DNA of 64,000 nt, taken from assembly GCA_023078555.1 (NCBI GenBank), contig CM041199.1, positions 10,465,943-10,529,942 of the forward strand, given 5' to 3'. The stretch is from Ulva prolifera (taxonomy: Eukaryota > Chlorophyta > Ulvophyceae > Ulvales > Ulvaceae). Numbering within the stretch: the first letter of the stretch is position 1; each line of letters begins with the position of its first letter. The notes beneath the pieces are model-generated. The model was given only the letters and a program-made list of their open reading frames with translations. It made no database searches and was not told the DNA's origin. The position numbers and the translations under genes are program-made. Below are positions 23,549 to 36,685 of the stretch, piece by piece.

Positions 23549-24046
23549 CTATAGACAAGCATACCCCCGCGCACCATAGGGAAGTTGCCAGAAACATCCT
23601 TTGATTCTGAAAGATCTAGGACGTCAAGTATGCATTGCACAGTTGTTGCTAACTCCTAGGAGTGGCGTGGAACAAAAGTGCACACTTTTCACCAACCATG
23701 TGAATGGACTTGGTTGTAGCCACGCAACCCCCCGCGCAGCAAAAGGTACGTCGCCATCAACATTCCAAGATGTTGGAGGGTATGGGATGTCCATCATTCA
23801 TTGCGTATTTTCTGCAGACACCATGGAGTGGTGTAATGCAAAAGTGCACACTTTCCACCAACCCATGTGAATGGACTTGGTTGTAGCCACGCAACCCCCC
23901 GCGCATGAAAAGGTGCGTCGCCATGAACATTCCAAGATGTTGGGGGGTATGGGATGATTATCATTCATTGCATATTTGCTGCTGACTCCAAGGAGTGGCG
24001 TGGGGCAAAAGTGCACACTTTTCACCAACCATGTGAATGGACTTGG
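23549..24046 (+). repeat. HOR block 25: A-B-C (3)
   Basis: 498 bp, GAAAAGGTGCG family; private CTCCAAGGAGTGG in C. Confidence 0.93.
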
Positions 24047-24711
24047 CTATAGACAAGCATACCCCCGCGCACCATAGGGAAGTTGCCAGAAACATCCTTT
24101 GATTCTGAAAGATCTAGGACGTCAAGTATGCATTGCACAGTTGTTGCTGACTCCCAGGAGTGGCGTGGAACAAAAGTGCACACTTTTCACCAACCATGTG
24201 AATGGACTTGGTTGTAGCCACGCAACCCCCCGCGCAGCAAAAGGTACGTTGCCATCAACATTCCAAGATGTTGGGGGGTATGGGATGTCCATCATTCATT
24301 GCGTATTTTCTGCAGAAACCATGGAGTGGTGTGGTGCAAAAGTGTACACTTTCCACCAACCCATGTGAATGGACTTGGTTGTAGCCACGCAACCCCCCGC
24401 GCATCAAAAGGTACATCGCCATCAACATTCCAAGATGTTGGGGGGTATGGGATGTCCATCATTCATTGCGTATTTTCTGCATACACCATGGAGTGGTGTG
24501 GTGCAAAAGTGCACACTTTCCACCAACCCATGTGAATGGACTTGGTTGTAGCCACGCAACCCCCCGCGCATCAAAAGGTACGTCGCCATGAACATTCCAA
24601 GATGTTGGAGGGTATGGGATGATTATCATTCATTGCATATTTGCTGCTGACTCCCAGGAGTGGCGTGGGGCAAAAGTGCACACTTTTCACCAACCTTGTG
24701 AATGGACTTGG
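24047..24711 (+). repeat. HOR block 26: A-B-B-C (4)
   Basis: 665 bp copy of block 11, shifted by 14,135 bp. Confidence 0.93.
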
Positions 24712-26210
24712 CTATAGACAAGCATACCCCCGCGCACCATAGGGAAGTTGCCAGAAACATCCTTTGATTCTGAAAGATCTAGGACGTCAAGTATGCATTG
24801 CACTGTTGTTGCTAACTCCCAGGAGTGGCGTGGAACAAAAGTGCACACTTTTCACCAACCATGTGAATGGACTTGGTTGTAGCCACGCAACCCCCCCGCG
24901 CAGCAAAAGGTACGTTGCCATCAACATTCAGAGATGTTGGGGGGTATGAGATGTCCATCATTCATTGCGTATTTTCTGCAGACACCATGGAGTGGTGTAA
25001 TGCAAAAGTGCACACTTTCCACCAACCCATGTGAACGGACTTGGTTGCAGCCACGCAACCCCCCGCACATCAAAGATACGACTACATGAACATTCCAAGA
25101 TGTTGGGGGGCATGGGATGTCCATCATTCATTGCGTATTTTCTGCAGACACCATGGAGTGGTGTGGTGCAAAAGTGCACACTTTCCACCAACCCATGTGA
25201 ATGGACTTGGTTGTAGCCACGCAACCCCCCGCGCATCAAAAGGTACGTCGACATGAACATTCAAAGATGTTGGGGGGTATGGGATGTCCATCATTCATTG
25301 CGTATTTTCTGCAGACACCATGGCGTGGTGTGGTGCAAAAGTGCACACTTTCCACCAACCCATGTGAATGGACTTGGTTGTAGCCACGCAACCCCCCGCG
25401 CATCAAAAGGTACGTCGCCATGAACATTCAAAGATGTTGGGGGGTATGAGATGTCCATCATTCATTGCGTATTTTCTGCAGACACCATGGAGTGGTGTGG
25501 TGCAAAAATGCACACTTTCCACCAACCCATGTGAATGGACTTGGTTGTAGCCACGCAACCCCCCGCGCAGCAAAAGGTACGTTGCCATCAACATTCCAAG
25601 ATGTTGGGGGGTATGGGATGTCCATCATTCATTGCGTATTTTCTGCAGACACCATGGCGTGGTGTGGTGCAAAAGTGTACACTTTCCACCAACCCATGTG
25701 AATGGACTTGGTTGTAGCCACGCAACCCCCCGCGCATCAAAAGGTACATCGCCATCAACATTCCAAGATGTTGGGGGGTATGGGATGTCCATCATTCATT
25801 GCGTATTTTCTGCAGACACCATGGAGTGGTGTGGTGCAAAAGTGCACACTTTCCACCAACCCATGTGAATGGACTTGGTTGTAGCCACGCAACCCCCCGC
25901 GCATCAAAAGGTACGTCGCCATGAACATTCCAAGATGTTGGGGGGTATGGGATGATTATCATTCATTGCATATTTGCTGCTGACTCCTAGGAGTGGCGTG
26001 GGGCAAAAGTGCACACTTTTCACCAACCATGTGAATGGACTTGGTTGTAGCCACGCAACCCCCCGCGCATCAAAAGGTACGTCGCCATGAACATTCCAAG
26101 ATGTTGGAGGGTATGGGATGATTATCATTCATTGCATATTTGCTGCTGACTCCCAGGAGTGGCGTGGGGCAAAAGTGCACACTTTTCACCAACCTTGTGA
26201 ATGGACTTGG
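24712..26210 (+). repeat. HOR block 27: A-B-D-B-B-B-B-C-C (9)
   Basis: 1,499 bp. The first B has a C7 run (24891-24897) instead of C6, one extra base. Follows block 12 up to the internal C, then ends with a normal C, so it may represent the form before the block-12 fusion. Confidence 0.93.
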
Positions 26211-27041
26211 CTATAGACAAGCATACCCCCGCGCACCATAGGGAAGTTGCCAGAAACATCCTTTGATTCTGAAAGATCTAGGACGTCAAGTATGCATTGC
26301 ACAGTTGTTGCTAACTCCCAAGAGTGGCGTGGAACAAAAGTGCACACTTTTCACCAACCATGTGAATGGACTTGGTTGTAGCCACGCAACCCCCCGCGCA
26401 GCAAAAGGTACGTTGCCATCAACATTCCAAGATGTTGGGGGGTATGGGATGTCCATCATTCATTGCGTATTTTCTGCAGACACCATGGAGTGGTGTGGTG
26501 CAAAAGTGTACACTTTCCACCAACCCATGTGAATGGACTTGGTTGTAGCCACGCAACCCCCCGCGCATCAAAAGGTACATCGCCATCAACATTTTAAGAT
26601 GTTGGGGGGTATGGGATGTCCATCATTCATTGCGTATTTTCTGCAGACACCATGGAGTGGTGTGGTGCAAAAGTGCACACTTTCCACCAACCCATGTGAA
26701 TGGACTTGGTTGTAGCCACGCAACCCCCCGCGCATCAAAAGGTACGTCGCCATGAACATTCCAAGATGTTAGGGGGTATGGGATGATTATCATTCATTGC
26801 ATATTTGCTGCTGACTCCCAGGAGTGGCGTGGGGCAAAAGTGCACACTTTTCACCAACCATGTGAATGGACTTGGTTGTAGCCACGCAACCCCCCGCGCA
26901 TCAAAAGGTACGTCGCCATGAACATTCCAAGATGTTGGAGGGTATGGGATGATTATCATTCATTGCATATTTGCTGCTGACTCCCAGGAGTGGCGTGGGG
27001 CAAAAGTGCACACTTTTCACCAACCTTATGAATGGACTTGG
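26211..27041 (+). repeat. HOR block 28: A-B-B-C-C (5)
   Basis: 831 bp. Head CCCAAGAGTGG; second B has ACATTTTAAG; first C has GTTAGGGGG. This is the likely parent form of trimer blocks 14, 18, 41 and 46. Private CTTATGAATGG near the end. Confidence 0.93.
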
Positions 27042-28703
27042 CTATAGACAAGCATACCCCCGCGCACTATAGGGAAGTTGCCAGAAACATCCTTTGATTC
27101 TGAAAGATCTAGGACGTCAAGTATGCATTGCACAGTTGTTGCTAACTCCTAGGAGTGGCGTGGAACAAAAGTGCACACTTTTTACCAACCATGTGAATGG
27201 ACTTGGTTGTAGCCACGCAACCCCCCGCGCAGCAAAAGGTACGTCGCCATCAACATTCCAAGATTTTGGGGGGTATGGGATGTCCATCATTCATTGCGTA
27301 TTTTCTGCAGACACCATGGCGTGGTGTGGTGCAAAAGTGCACATTTTCCACCAACCCATGTGAATGGACTTGGTTGTACCCACGCACCCCCTGCGCATCA
27401 AAAGGTACGTCGCCATCAACATTCCAAGATGTTGGGGGTATGGGATGTCCATCATTCATTGCGTATTTTCTGCAGACACCATGGAGTGGTGTGGTGCAAA
27501 AGTGCACACTTTCCACCAACCCATGTGAATGGATTTGGTTGTAGCCACGCAACCCCCCGCGCATCAAAAGGTACGTCCCCATGAACATCCAAAGATGTTG
27601 GGGGGTATGGGATGTCCATCATCCATTGCGTATTTTCTGCAGACACCATGGAGTGGTGTGGTGCAAAAGTGCACACTTTCCACCAACCCATGTGAATGGA
27701 CTTGGTTGTAGCCACGCAACCCCCCGCGCAGCAAAAGGTACGTCGCCATCAACATTCCAAGATTTTGGGGGGTATGGGATGTCCATCATTCATTGCGTAT
27801 TTTCTGCAGACACCATGGCGTGGTGTGGTGCAAAAGTGCACATTTTCCACCAACCCATGTGAATGGACTTGGTTGTACCCACGCACCCCCTGCGCATCAA
27901 AAGGTACGTCGCCATCAACATTCCAAGATGTTGGGGGTATGGGATGTCCATCATTCATTGCGTATTTTCTGCAGACACCATGGAGTGGTGTGGTGCAAAA
28001 GTGCACACTTTCCACCAACCCATGTGAATGGACTTGGTTGTAGCCACGCAACCCCCCGCGCATCAAAAGGTACGTCCCCATGAACATTCAAAGATGTTGG
28101 GGGGTATGGGATGTCCATCATCCATTGCGTATTTTCTGCAGACACCATGGAGTGGTGTGGTGCAAAAGTGTACACTTTCCACCAACCCATGTGAATGGAC
28201 TTGGTTGTAGCCACGCAACCCCCCGCGCATCAAAAGGTACATCGCCATCAACATTCCAAGATGTTGGGGGGTATGGGATGTCCATCATTCATTGCGTATT
28301 TTCTGCAGACACCATGGAGTGGTGTGGTGCAAAAGTGCACACTTTCCACCAACCCATGTGAATGGACTTGGTTGTAGCCACGCAACCCCCCGCGCATCAA
28401 AAGGTACGTCGCCATGAACATTCCAAGATGTTGGGGGGTATGGGATGATTATCATTCATTGCATATTTGCTGCTGACTCCCAGGAGTGGCGTGGGGCAAA
28501 AGTGCACACTTTTCACCAACCATGTGAATGGACTTGGTTGTAGCCACGCAACCCCCCGTGCATCAAAAGGTACGTCGCCATGAACATTCCAAGATGTTGG
28601 AGGGTATGGGATGATTATCATTCATTGCATATTTGCTGCTGACTCCCAGGAGTGGCGTGGGGCAAAAGTGCACACTTTTCACCAACCTTGTGAATGGACT
28701 TGG
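27042..28703 (+). repeat. HOR block 29: A-B-E-B-B-E-B-B-C-C (10)
   Basis: 1,662 bp. Block 3 plus one extra C. The head shares GCACTATAGGG with block 3. The second C has CCCCGTGCATC. Confidence 0.93.
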
Positions 28704-30034
28704 CTATAGACAAGCATACCCCCGCGCACCATAGGGAAGTTGCCAGAAACATCCTTTGATTCTGAAAGATCTAGGACGTCAAGTATGCATTGCACAGTTG
28801 TTGCTAACTCCTAGGAGTGGCGTGGAACAAAAGTGCACACTTTTCACCAACCATGTGAATGGACTTGGTTGTAGCCACGCAACCCCCCGCGCAGCAAAAG
28901 GTACGTCGCCATCAACATTCCAAGATTTTGGGGGGTATGGGATGTCCATCATTCATTGCGTATTTTCTGCAGACACCATGGCGTGGTGTGGTGCAAAAGT
29001 GCACACTTTCCACCAACCCATGTGAATGGACTTGGTTGTAGCCACGCAACCCCCCGCGCAGCAAAAGGTACATCGCGATCAACATTCCAAGATGTTGGGG
29101 GGTATGGGATGTCCATCATTCATTGCGTATTTTCTGCAGACACCATGGCGTGGTGTGGTGCAAAAGTGCACATTTTCCACCAACCCATGTGAATGGACTT
29201 GGTTGTACCCACGCACCCCCTGCGCATCAAAAGGTACGTCGCCATCAACATTCCAAGATGTTGGGGGTATGGGATGTCCATCATTCATTGCGTATTTTCT
29301 GCAGACACCATGGAGTGGTGTGGTGCAAAAGTGCACACTTTCCACCAACCCATGTGAATGGACTTGGTTGTAGCCACGCAACCCCCCGCGCATCAAAAGG
29401 TACGTCCCCATGAACATTCAAAGATGTTGGGGGGTATGGGATGTCCATCGTCCATTGCGTATTTTCTGCAGACACCATGGAGTGGTGTGGTGCAAAAGTG
29501 CACACTTTCCACCAACCCATGTGAATGGACTTGGTTGTAGCCACGCAACCCCCCGCGCATCAAAAGGTACGTCCCCATGAACATTCAAAGATGTTGGGGG
29601 GTATGGGATGTCCATCATCCATTGCGTATTTTCTGCAGACACCATGGAGTGGTGTGGTGCAAAAGTGTACACTTTCCACCAACCCATGTGAATGGACTTG
29701 GTTGTAGCCACGCAACCCCCTGCGCATCAAAAGGTACATCGCCATCAACATTCCAAGATGTTGGGGGGTATGGGATGTCCATCATTCATTGCGTATTTTC
29801 TGCAGACACCATGGAGTGGTGTGGTGCAAAAGTGCACACTTTCCACCAACCCATGTGAATGGACTTGGTTGTAGCCACGCAACCCCCCGCGCATCAAAAG
29901 GTACGTCGCCATGAACATTCCAAGATGTTGGGGGGTATGGGATGATTATCATTCATTGCATATTTGCTGCTGACTCCCAGGAGTGGCGTGGGGCAAAAGT
30001 GCACACTTTTCACCAACCTTGTGAATGGACTTGG
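28704..30034 (+). repeat. HOR block 30: A-B-B-E-B-B-B-C (8)
   Basis: 1,331 bp, the same length as A-B-D-B-D-B-B-C but unrelated in composition. Second B has ACATCGCGATCAAC; CATCGTCCATTGCG marks the B after E. Confidence 0.93.
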
Positions 30035-30532
30035 CTATAGACAAGCATACCCCCGCGCACCATAGGGAAGTTGCCAGAAACATCCTTTGATTCTGAAAGA
30101 TCTAGGACGTCAAGTATGCATTGCACAGTTGATGCTAACTCCTAGGAGTGGCGTGGAACAAAAGTGCACACTTTTCACCAACCATGTGAATGGACTTGGT
30201 TGTAGCCACGCAACCCCCCGCGCAGCAAAAGGTACGTTGCCATCAACATTCCAAGATGTTGGGGGGTATGGGATGTCCATCATTCATTGCGTATTTTCTG
30301 CAGACACCATGGAGTGGTGTGGTGCAAAAGTGTACACTTTCCACCAACCCATGTGAATGGACTTGGTTGTAGCCACGCAACCCCCCGCGCATCAAAGGGT
30401 ACATCGCCATCAACATTTTAAGATGTTGGGGGGTATGGGATGATTATCATTCATTGCATATTTGCTGCTGACTCCCAGGAGTGGCGTGGGGCAAAAGTGC
30501 ACACTTTTCACCAACCTTGTGAATGGACTTGG
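30035..30532 (+). repeat. HOR block 31: A-B-(B/C hybrid) (3)
   Basis: 498 bp. Head marker GTTGATGCTAAC. The third monomer has a B front (AAAGGGTACATCGCC, ACATTTTAAG) and switches to C before GATGATTATC. Confidence 0.93.
30367..30532 (+). repeat. Early-switch B/C hybrid monomer
   Basis: Same B front (GGGTACATCGCC, ACATTTTAAG), but already C at GATGATTATC, so its exchange point is upstream of that in the late-switch type. Same form at 31862-32027, 38848-39013, 42010-42175 and 48495-48660. Confidence 0.87.
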
Positions 30533-31030
30533 CTATAGACAAGCATACCCCCGCGCACCATAGGGAAGTTGCCAGAAACATCCTTTGATTCTGAAAGATC
30601 TAGGACGTCAAGTATGCATTGCACAGTTGTTGCTAACTCCCAGGAGTGGCGTGGAACAAAAGTGCACACTTTTCACCAACCATGTGAATGGACTTGGTTG
30701 TAGCCACGCAACCCCCCGCGCAGCAAAAGGTACGTTGCCATCAACATTCAGAGATGTTGGGGGGTATGAGATGTCCATCATTCATTGCGTATTTTCTGCA
30801 GACACCATGGAGTGGTGTGGTGCAAAAGTGCACACTTTCCACCAACCCATGTGAATGGACTTGGTTGTAGCCACGCAACCCCCCGTGCATCAAAAGGTAC
30901 GTCGCCATGAACATTCCAAGATGTTGGAGGGTATGGGATGATTATCATTCATTGCATATTTGCTGCTGACTCCCAGGAGTGGCGTGGGGCAAAAGTGCAC
31001 ACTTTTCACCAACCTTGTGAATGGACTTGG
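30533..31030 (+). repeat. HOR block 32: A-B-C (3)
   Basis: 498 bp. First B of the CAGAGATG type but ending GTGGTGC; C with CCCCGTGCATC and GTTGGAGGG. A different trimer lineage from block 31. Confidence 0.93.
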
Positions 31031-32027
31031 CTATAGACAAGCATACCCCCGCGCACCATAGGGAAGTTGCCAGAAACATCCTTTGATTCTGAAAGATCTA
31101 GGACGTCAAGTATGCATTGCACAGTTGTTGCTAACTACTAGGAGTGGCGTGGAACAAAAGTGCACACTTTTCACCAACCATGTGAATGGACTTGGTTGTA
31201 GCCACGCAACCCCCCGCGCAGCAAAAGGTACGTCGCCATCAACATTCCAAGATTTTGGGGGGTATGGGATGTCCATCATTCATTGCGTATTTTCTGCAGA
31301 CACCATGGCGTGGTGTGGTGCAAAAGTGCACCTTTTCCACCAACCCATGTGAATGGACTTGGTTGTAGCCACGCAACCCCCCGCGCAGCAAAAGGTACAT
31401 CGCGATCAACATTCCAAGATGTTGGGGGGTATGGGATGTCCATCATTCATTGCGTATTTTCTGCAGACACCATGGCGTGGTGTGGTGCAAAAGTGCACAT
31501 TTTCCACCAACCCATGTGAATGGACTTGGTTGTACCCACGCACCCCCTGCGCATCAAAAGGTACGTCGCCATCAACATTCCAAGATGTTGGGGGTATGGG
31601 ATGTCCATCATTCATTGCGTATTTTCTGCAGACACCATGGAGTGGTGTGGTGCAAAAGTGCACACTTTCCACCAACCCATGTGAATGGACTTGGTTGTAG
31701 CCACGCAACCCCCCGCGCATCAAAAGGTACGTCCCCATGAACATTCAAAGATGTTGGGGGGTATGGGATGTCCATCGTCCATTGCGTATTTTCTGCAGAC
31801 ACCATGGAGTGGTGTGGTGCAAAAGTGTACACTTTCCACCAACCCATGTGAATGGACTTGGTTGTAGCCACGCAACCCCCCGCGCATCAAAGGGTACATC
31901 GCCATCAACATTTTAAGATGTTGGGGGGTATGGGATGATTATCATTCATTGCATATTTGCTGCTGACTCCCAGGAGTGGCGTGGGGCAAAAGTGCACACT
32001 TTTCACCAACCTTGTGAATGGACTTGG
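31031..32027 (+). repeat. HOR block 33: A-B-B-E-B-(B/C hybrid) (6)
   Basis: 997 bp. Head marker CTAACTACTAGG. First B has GTGCACCTTTTCC. The last monomer (31862-32027) is the same early-switch hybrid as in block 31. Confidence 0.93.
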
Positions 32028-32525
32028 CTATAGACAAGCATACCCCCGCGCACCATAGGGAAGTTGCCAGAAACATCCTTTGATTCTGAAAGATCTAGGA
32101 CGTCAAGTATGCATTGCACAGTTGTTGCTAACTCCCAGGAGTGGCGTGGAACAAAAGTGCACACTTTTCACCAACCATGTGAATGGACTTGGTTGTAGCC
32201 ACGCAACCCCCCGCGCAGCAAAAGGTACGTTGCCATCAACATTCAGAGATGTTGGGGGGTATGAGATGTCCATCATTCATTGCGTATTTTCTGCAGACAC
32301 CATGGAGTGGTGTGGTGCAAAAGTGCACACTTTCCACCAACCCATGTGAATGGACTTGGTTGTAGCCACGCAACCCCCCGTGCATCAAAAGGTACGTCGC
32401 CATGAACATTCCAAGATGTTGGAGGGTATGGGATGATTATCATTCATTGCATATTTGCTGCTGACTCCCAGGAGTGGCGTGGGGCAAAAGTGCACACTTT
32501 TCACCAACCTTGTGAATGGACTTGG
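32028..32525 (+). repeat. HOR block 34: A-B-C (3)
   Basis: 498 bp copy of block 32, 1,495 bp downstream. Confidence 0.93.
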
Positions 32526-35500
32526 CTATAGACAAGCATACCCCCGCGCACCATAGGGAAGTTGCCAGAAACATCCTTTGATTCTGAAAGATCTAGGACG
32601 TCAAGTATGCATTGCACAGTTGTTGCTAACTACTAGGAGTGGCGTGGAACAAAAGTGCACACTTTTCACCAACCATGTGAATGGACTTGGTTGTAGCCAC
32701 GCAACCCCCCGCGCAGCAAAAGGTACGTCGCCATCAACATTCCAAGATTTTGGGGGGTATGGGATGTCCATCATTCATTGCGTATTTTCTGCAGACACCA
32801 TGGCGTGGTGTGGTGCAAAAGTGCACACTTTCCACCAACCCATGTGAATGGACTTGGTTGTAGCCACGCAACCCCCCGCGCAGCAAAAGGTACATCGCGA
32901 TCAACATTCCAAGATGTTGGGGGGTATGGGATGTCCATCATTCATTGCGTATTTTCTGCAGACACCATGGCGTGGTGTGGTGCAAAAGTGCACATTTTCC
33001 ACCAACCCATGTGAATGGACTTGGTTGTACCCACGCACCCCCTGCGCATCAAAAGGTACGTCGCCATCAACATTCCAAGATGTTGGGGGTATGGGATGTC
33101 CATCATTCATTGCGTATTTTCTGCAGACACCATGGAGTGGTGTGGTGCAAAAGTGCACACTTTCCACCAACCCATGTGAATGGACTTGGTTGTAGCCACG
33201 CAACCCCCCGCGCATCAAAAGGTACGTCCCCATGAACATTCAAAGATGTTGGGGGGTATGGGATGTCCATCGTCCATTGCGTATTTTCTGCAGACACCAT
33301 GGAGTGGTGTGGTGCAAAAGTGCACACTTTCCACCAACCCATGTGAATGGACTTGGTTGTAGCCACGCAACCCCCCGCGCATCAAAAGGTACGTCCCCAT
33401 GAACATTCAAAGATGTTGGGGGGTATGGGATGTCCATCATCCATTGCGTATTTTCTGCAGACACCATGGAGTGGTGTGGTGCAAAAGTGCACACTTTCCA
33501 CCAACCCATGTGAATGGATTTGGTTGTAGCCACGCAACCCCCCGCGCATCAAAAGGTACGTCCCCATGAACATCCAAAGATGTTGGGGGGTATGGGATGT
33601 CCATCATCCATTGCGTATTTTCTGCAGACACCATGGAGTGGTGTGGTGCAAAAGTGCACACTTTCCACCAACCCATGTGAATGGACTTGGTTGTAGCCAC
33701 GCAACCCCCCGCGCAGCAAAAGGTACGTCGCCATCAACATTCCAAGATTTTGGGGGGTATGGGATGTCCATCATTCATTGCGTATTTTCTGCAGACACCA
33801 TGGAGTGGTGTAATGCAAAAGTGCACACTTTCCACCAACCCATGTGAACGGACTTGGTTGCAGCCACGCAACCCCCCGCACATCAAAGGTACGACTACAT
33901 GAACATTCCAAGATGTTGGGGGGTATGGGATGTCCATCATTCATTGCGTATTTTCTGCAGACACCATGGAGTGGTGTAATGCAAAAGTGCACACTTTCCA
34001 CCAACCCATGTGAACGGACTTGGTTGCAGCCACGCAACCCCCCGCACATCAAAGGTACGACTACATGAACATTCCAAGATGTTGGGGGGCATGGGATGTC
34101 CATCATTCATTGCGTATTTTCTGCAGACACCATGGAGTGGTGTGGTGCAAAAGTGCACACTTTCCACCAACCCATGTGAATGGACTTGGTTGTAGCCACG
34201 CAACCCCCCGCGCATCAAAAGGTACGTCGACATGAACATTCAAAGATGTTGGGGGGTATGGGATGTCCATCATTCATTGCGTATTTTCTGCAGACACCAT
34301 GGAGTGGTGTAATGCAAAAGTGCACACTTTCCACCAACCCATGTGAACGGACTTGGTTGCAGCCACGCAACCCCCCGCACATCAAAGGTACGATGACATG
34401 AACATTCCAAGATGTTGGGGGGTATGGGATGTCCATCATTCATTGCGTATTTTCTGCAGACACCATGGAGTGGTGTAATGCAAAAGTGCACACTTTCCAC
34501 CAACCCATGTGAACGGACTTGGTTGCAGCCACGCAACCCCCCGCACATCAAAGGTACGATGACATGAACATTCCAAGATGTTGGGGGGTATGGGATGTCC
34601 ATCATTCATTGCGTATTTTCTGCAGTTACCATGGAGTGGTGTAATGCAAAAGTGCACACTTTCCACCAACCCATGTGAACGGACTTGGTTGCAGCCACGC
34701 AACCCCCCGCACATCAAAGGTACGACTACATGAACATTCCAAGATGTTGGGGGGCATGGGATGTCCATCATTCATTGCGTATTTTCTGCAGACACCATGG
34801 AGTGGTGTGGTGCAAAAGTGCACACTTTCCACCAACCCATGTGAATGGACTTGGTTGTAGCCACGCAACCCCCCGCGCATCAAAAGGTACGTCGCCATGA
34901 ACATTCAAAGATGTTGGGGGGTATGAGATGTCCATCATTCATTGCGTATTTTCTGCAGACACCATGGAGTGGTGTGGTGCAAAAATGCACACTTTCCACC
35001 AACCCATGTGAATGGACTTGGTTGTAGCCACGCAACCCCCCGCGCAGCAAAAGGTACGTTGCCATCAACATTCCAAGATGTTGGGGGGTATGGGATGTCC
35101 ATCATTCATTGCGTATTTTCTGCAGACACCATGGCGTGGTGTGGTGCAAAAGTGTACACTTTCCACCAACCCATGTGAATGGACTTGGTTGTAGCCACGC
35201 AACCCCCCGCGCATCAAAAGGTACATCGCCATCAACATTTTAAGATGTTGGGGGGTATGGGATGTCCATCATTCATTGCGTATTTTCTGCAGACACCATG
35301 GAGTGGTGTGGTGCAAAAGTGCACACTTTCCACCAACCCATGTGAATGGACTTGGTTGTAGCCACGCAACCCCCCGCGCATCAAAAGGTACGTCGCCATG
35401 AACATTCCAAGATGTTGGGGGGTATGGGATGATTATCATTCATTGCATATTTGCTGCTGACTCCTAGGAGTGGCGTGGGGCAAAAGTGCACACTTTTCAC

Positions 35501-35687
35501 CAACCATGTGAATGGACTTGGTTGTAGCCACGCAACCCCCCGTGCATCAAAAGGTACGTCGCCATGAACATTCCAAGATGTTGGAGGGTATGGGATGATT
35601 ATCATTCATTGCATATTTGCTGCTGACTCCCAGGAGTGGCGTGGGGCAAAAGTGCACACTTTTCACCAACCTTGTGAATGGACTTGG
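32526..35687 (+). repeat. HOR block 35: A-B-B-E-B-B-B-B-D-D-B-D-D-D-B-B-B-C-C (19)
   Basis: 3,162 bp, the longest block. Combines the E-rich front of block 30, two D runs and an A-B-B-C-C-like tail. A private CTGCAGTTACC lies near 34622. Confidence 0.93.
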
Positions 35688-36519
35688 CTATAGACAAGCA
35701 TACCCCCGCGCACCATAGGGAAGTTGCCAGAAACATCCTTTGATTCTGAAAGATCTAGGACGTCAAGTATGCATTGCACAGTTGTTGCTAACTACTAGGA
35801 GTGGCGTGGAACAAAAGTGCACACTTTTCACCAACCATGTGAATGGACTTGGTTGTAGCCACGCAACCCCCCGCGCAGCAAAAGGTACGTCGCCATCAAC
35901 ATTCCAAGATTTTGGGGGGTATGGGATGTCCATCATTCATTGCGTATTTTCTGCAGACACCATGGAGTGGTGTGGTGCAAAAGTGCACACTTTCCACCAA
36001 CCCATGTGAATGGACTTGGTTGTAGCCACGCAACCCCCCGCGCATCAAAAGGTACGTCCCCATGAACATTCAAAGATGTTGGGGGGTATGGGATGTCCAT
36101 CATCCATTGCGTATTTTCTGCAGACACCATGGAGTGGTGTGGTGCAAAAGTGTACACTTTCCACCAACCCATGTGAATGGACTTGGTTGTAGCCACGCAA
36201 CCCCCTGCGCATCAAAAGGTACATCGCCATCAACATTCCAAGATGTTGGGGGGTATGGGATGTCCATCATTCATTGCGTATTTTCTGCAGACACCATGGA
36301 GTGGTGTGGTGCAAAAGTGCACACTTTCCACCAACCCATGTGAATGGACTTGGTTGTAGCCACGCAACCCCCCGCGCATCAAAAGGTACGTCGCCATGAA
36401 CATTCCAAGATGTTGGGGGGTATGGGATGATTATCATTCATTGCATATTTGCTGCTGACTCCCAGGAGTGGCGTGGGGCAAAAGTGCACACTTTTCACCA
36501 ACCTTGTGAATGGACTTGG
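35688..36519 (+). repeat. HOR block 36: A-B-B-B-C (5)
   Basis: 832 bp, a third kind of pentamer. Head CTAACTACTAGG. The third B has CCCCCTGCGCATC and GTACATCGCC. Confidence 0.93.
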
Positions 36520-36685
36520 CTATAGACAAGCATACCCCCGCGCACCATAGGGAAGTTGCCAGAAACATCCTTTGATTCTGAAAGATCTAGGACGTCAAGT
36601 ATGCATTGCACAGTTGTTGCTAACTCCCAAGAGTGGCGTGGAACAAAAGTGCACACTTTCCACCAACCCATGTGAACGGACTTGG
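36520..36685 (+). repeat. A/B hybrid head monomer
   Basis: A up to GGAACAAAAGTGCACACTTT, then the CCACCAACCCATGTGAACGG end of a B that precedes D. The exchange is in the same box as at 21180. Confidence 0.88.

Larger units (their letters stand above)
21180..26070. repeat. Distant copy of 7045-11934 (about 4.9 kb)
   Basis: Blocks 23-27 follow blocks 8-12 in order with a constant shift of 14,135 bp, plus one base after the C7 run at 24891. The match ends where block 12 has GCGCAGC and block 27 has GCGCATC. Confidence 0.86.
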
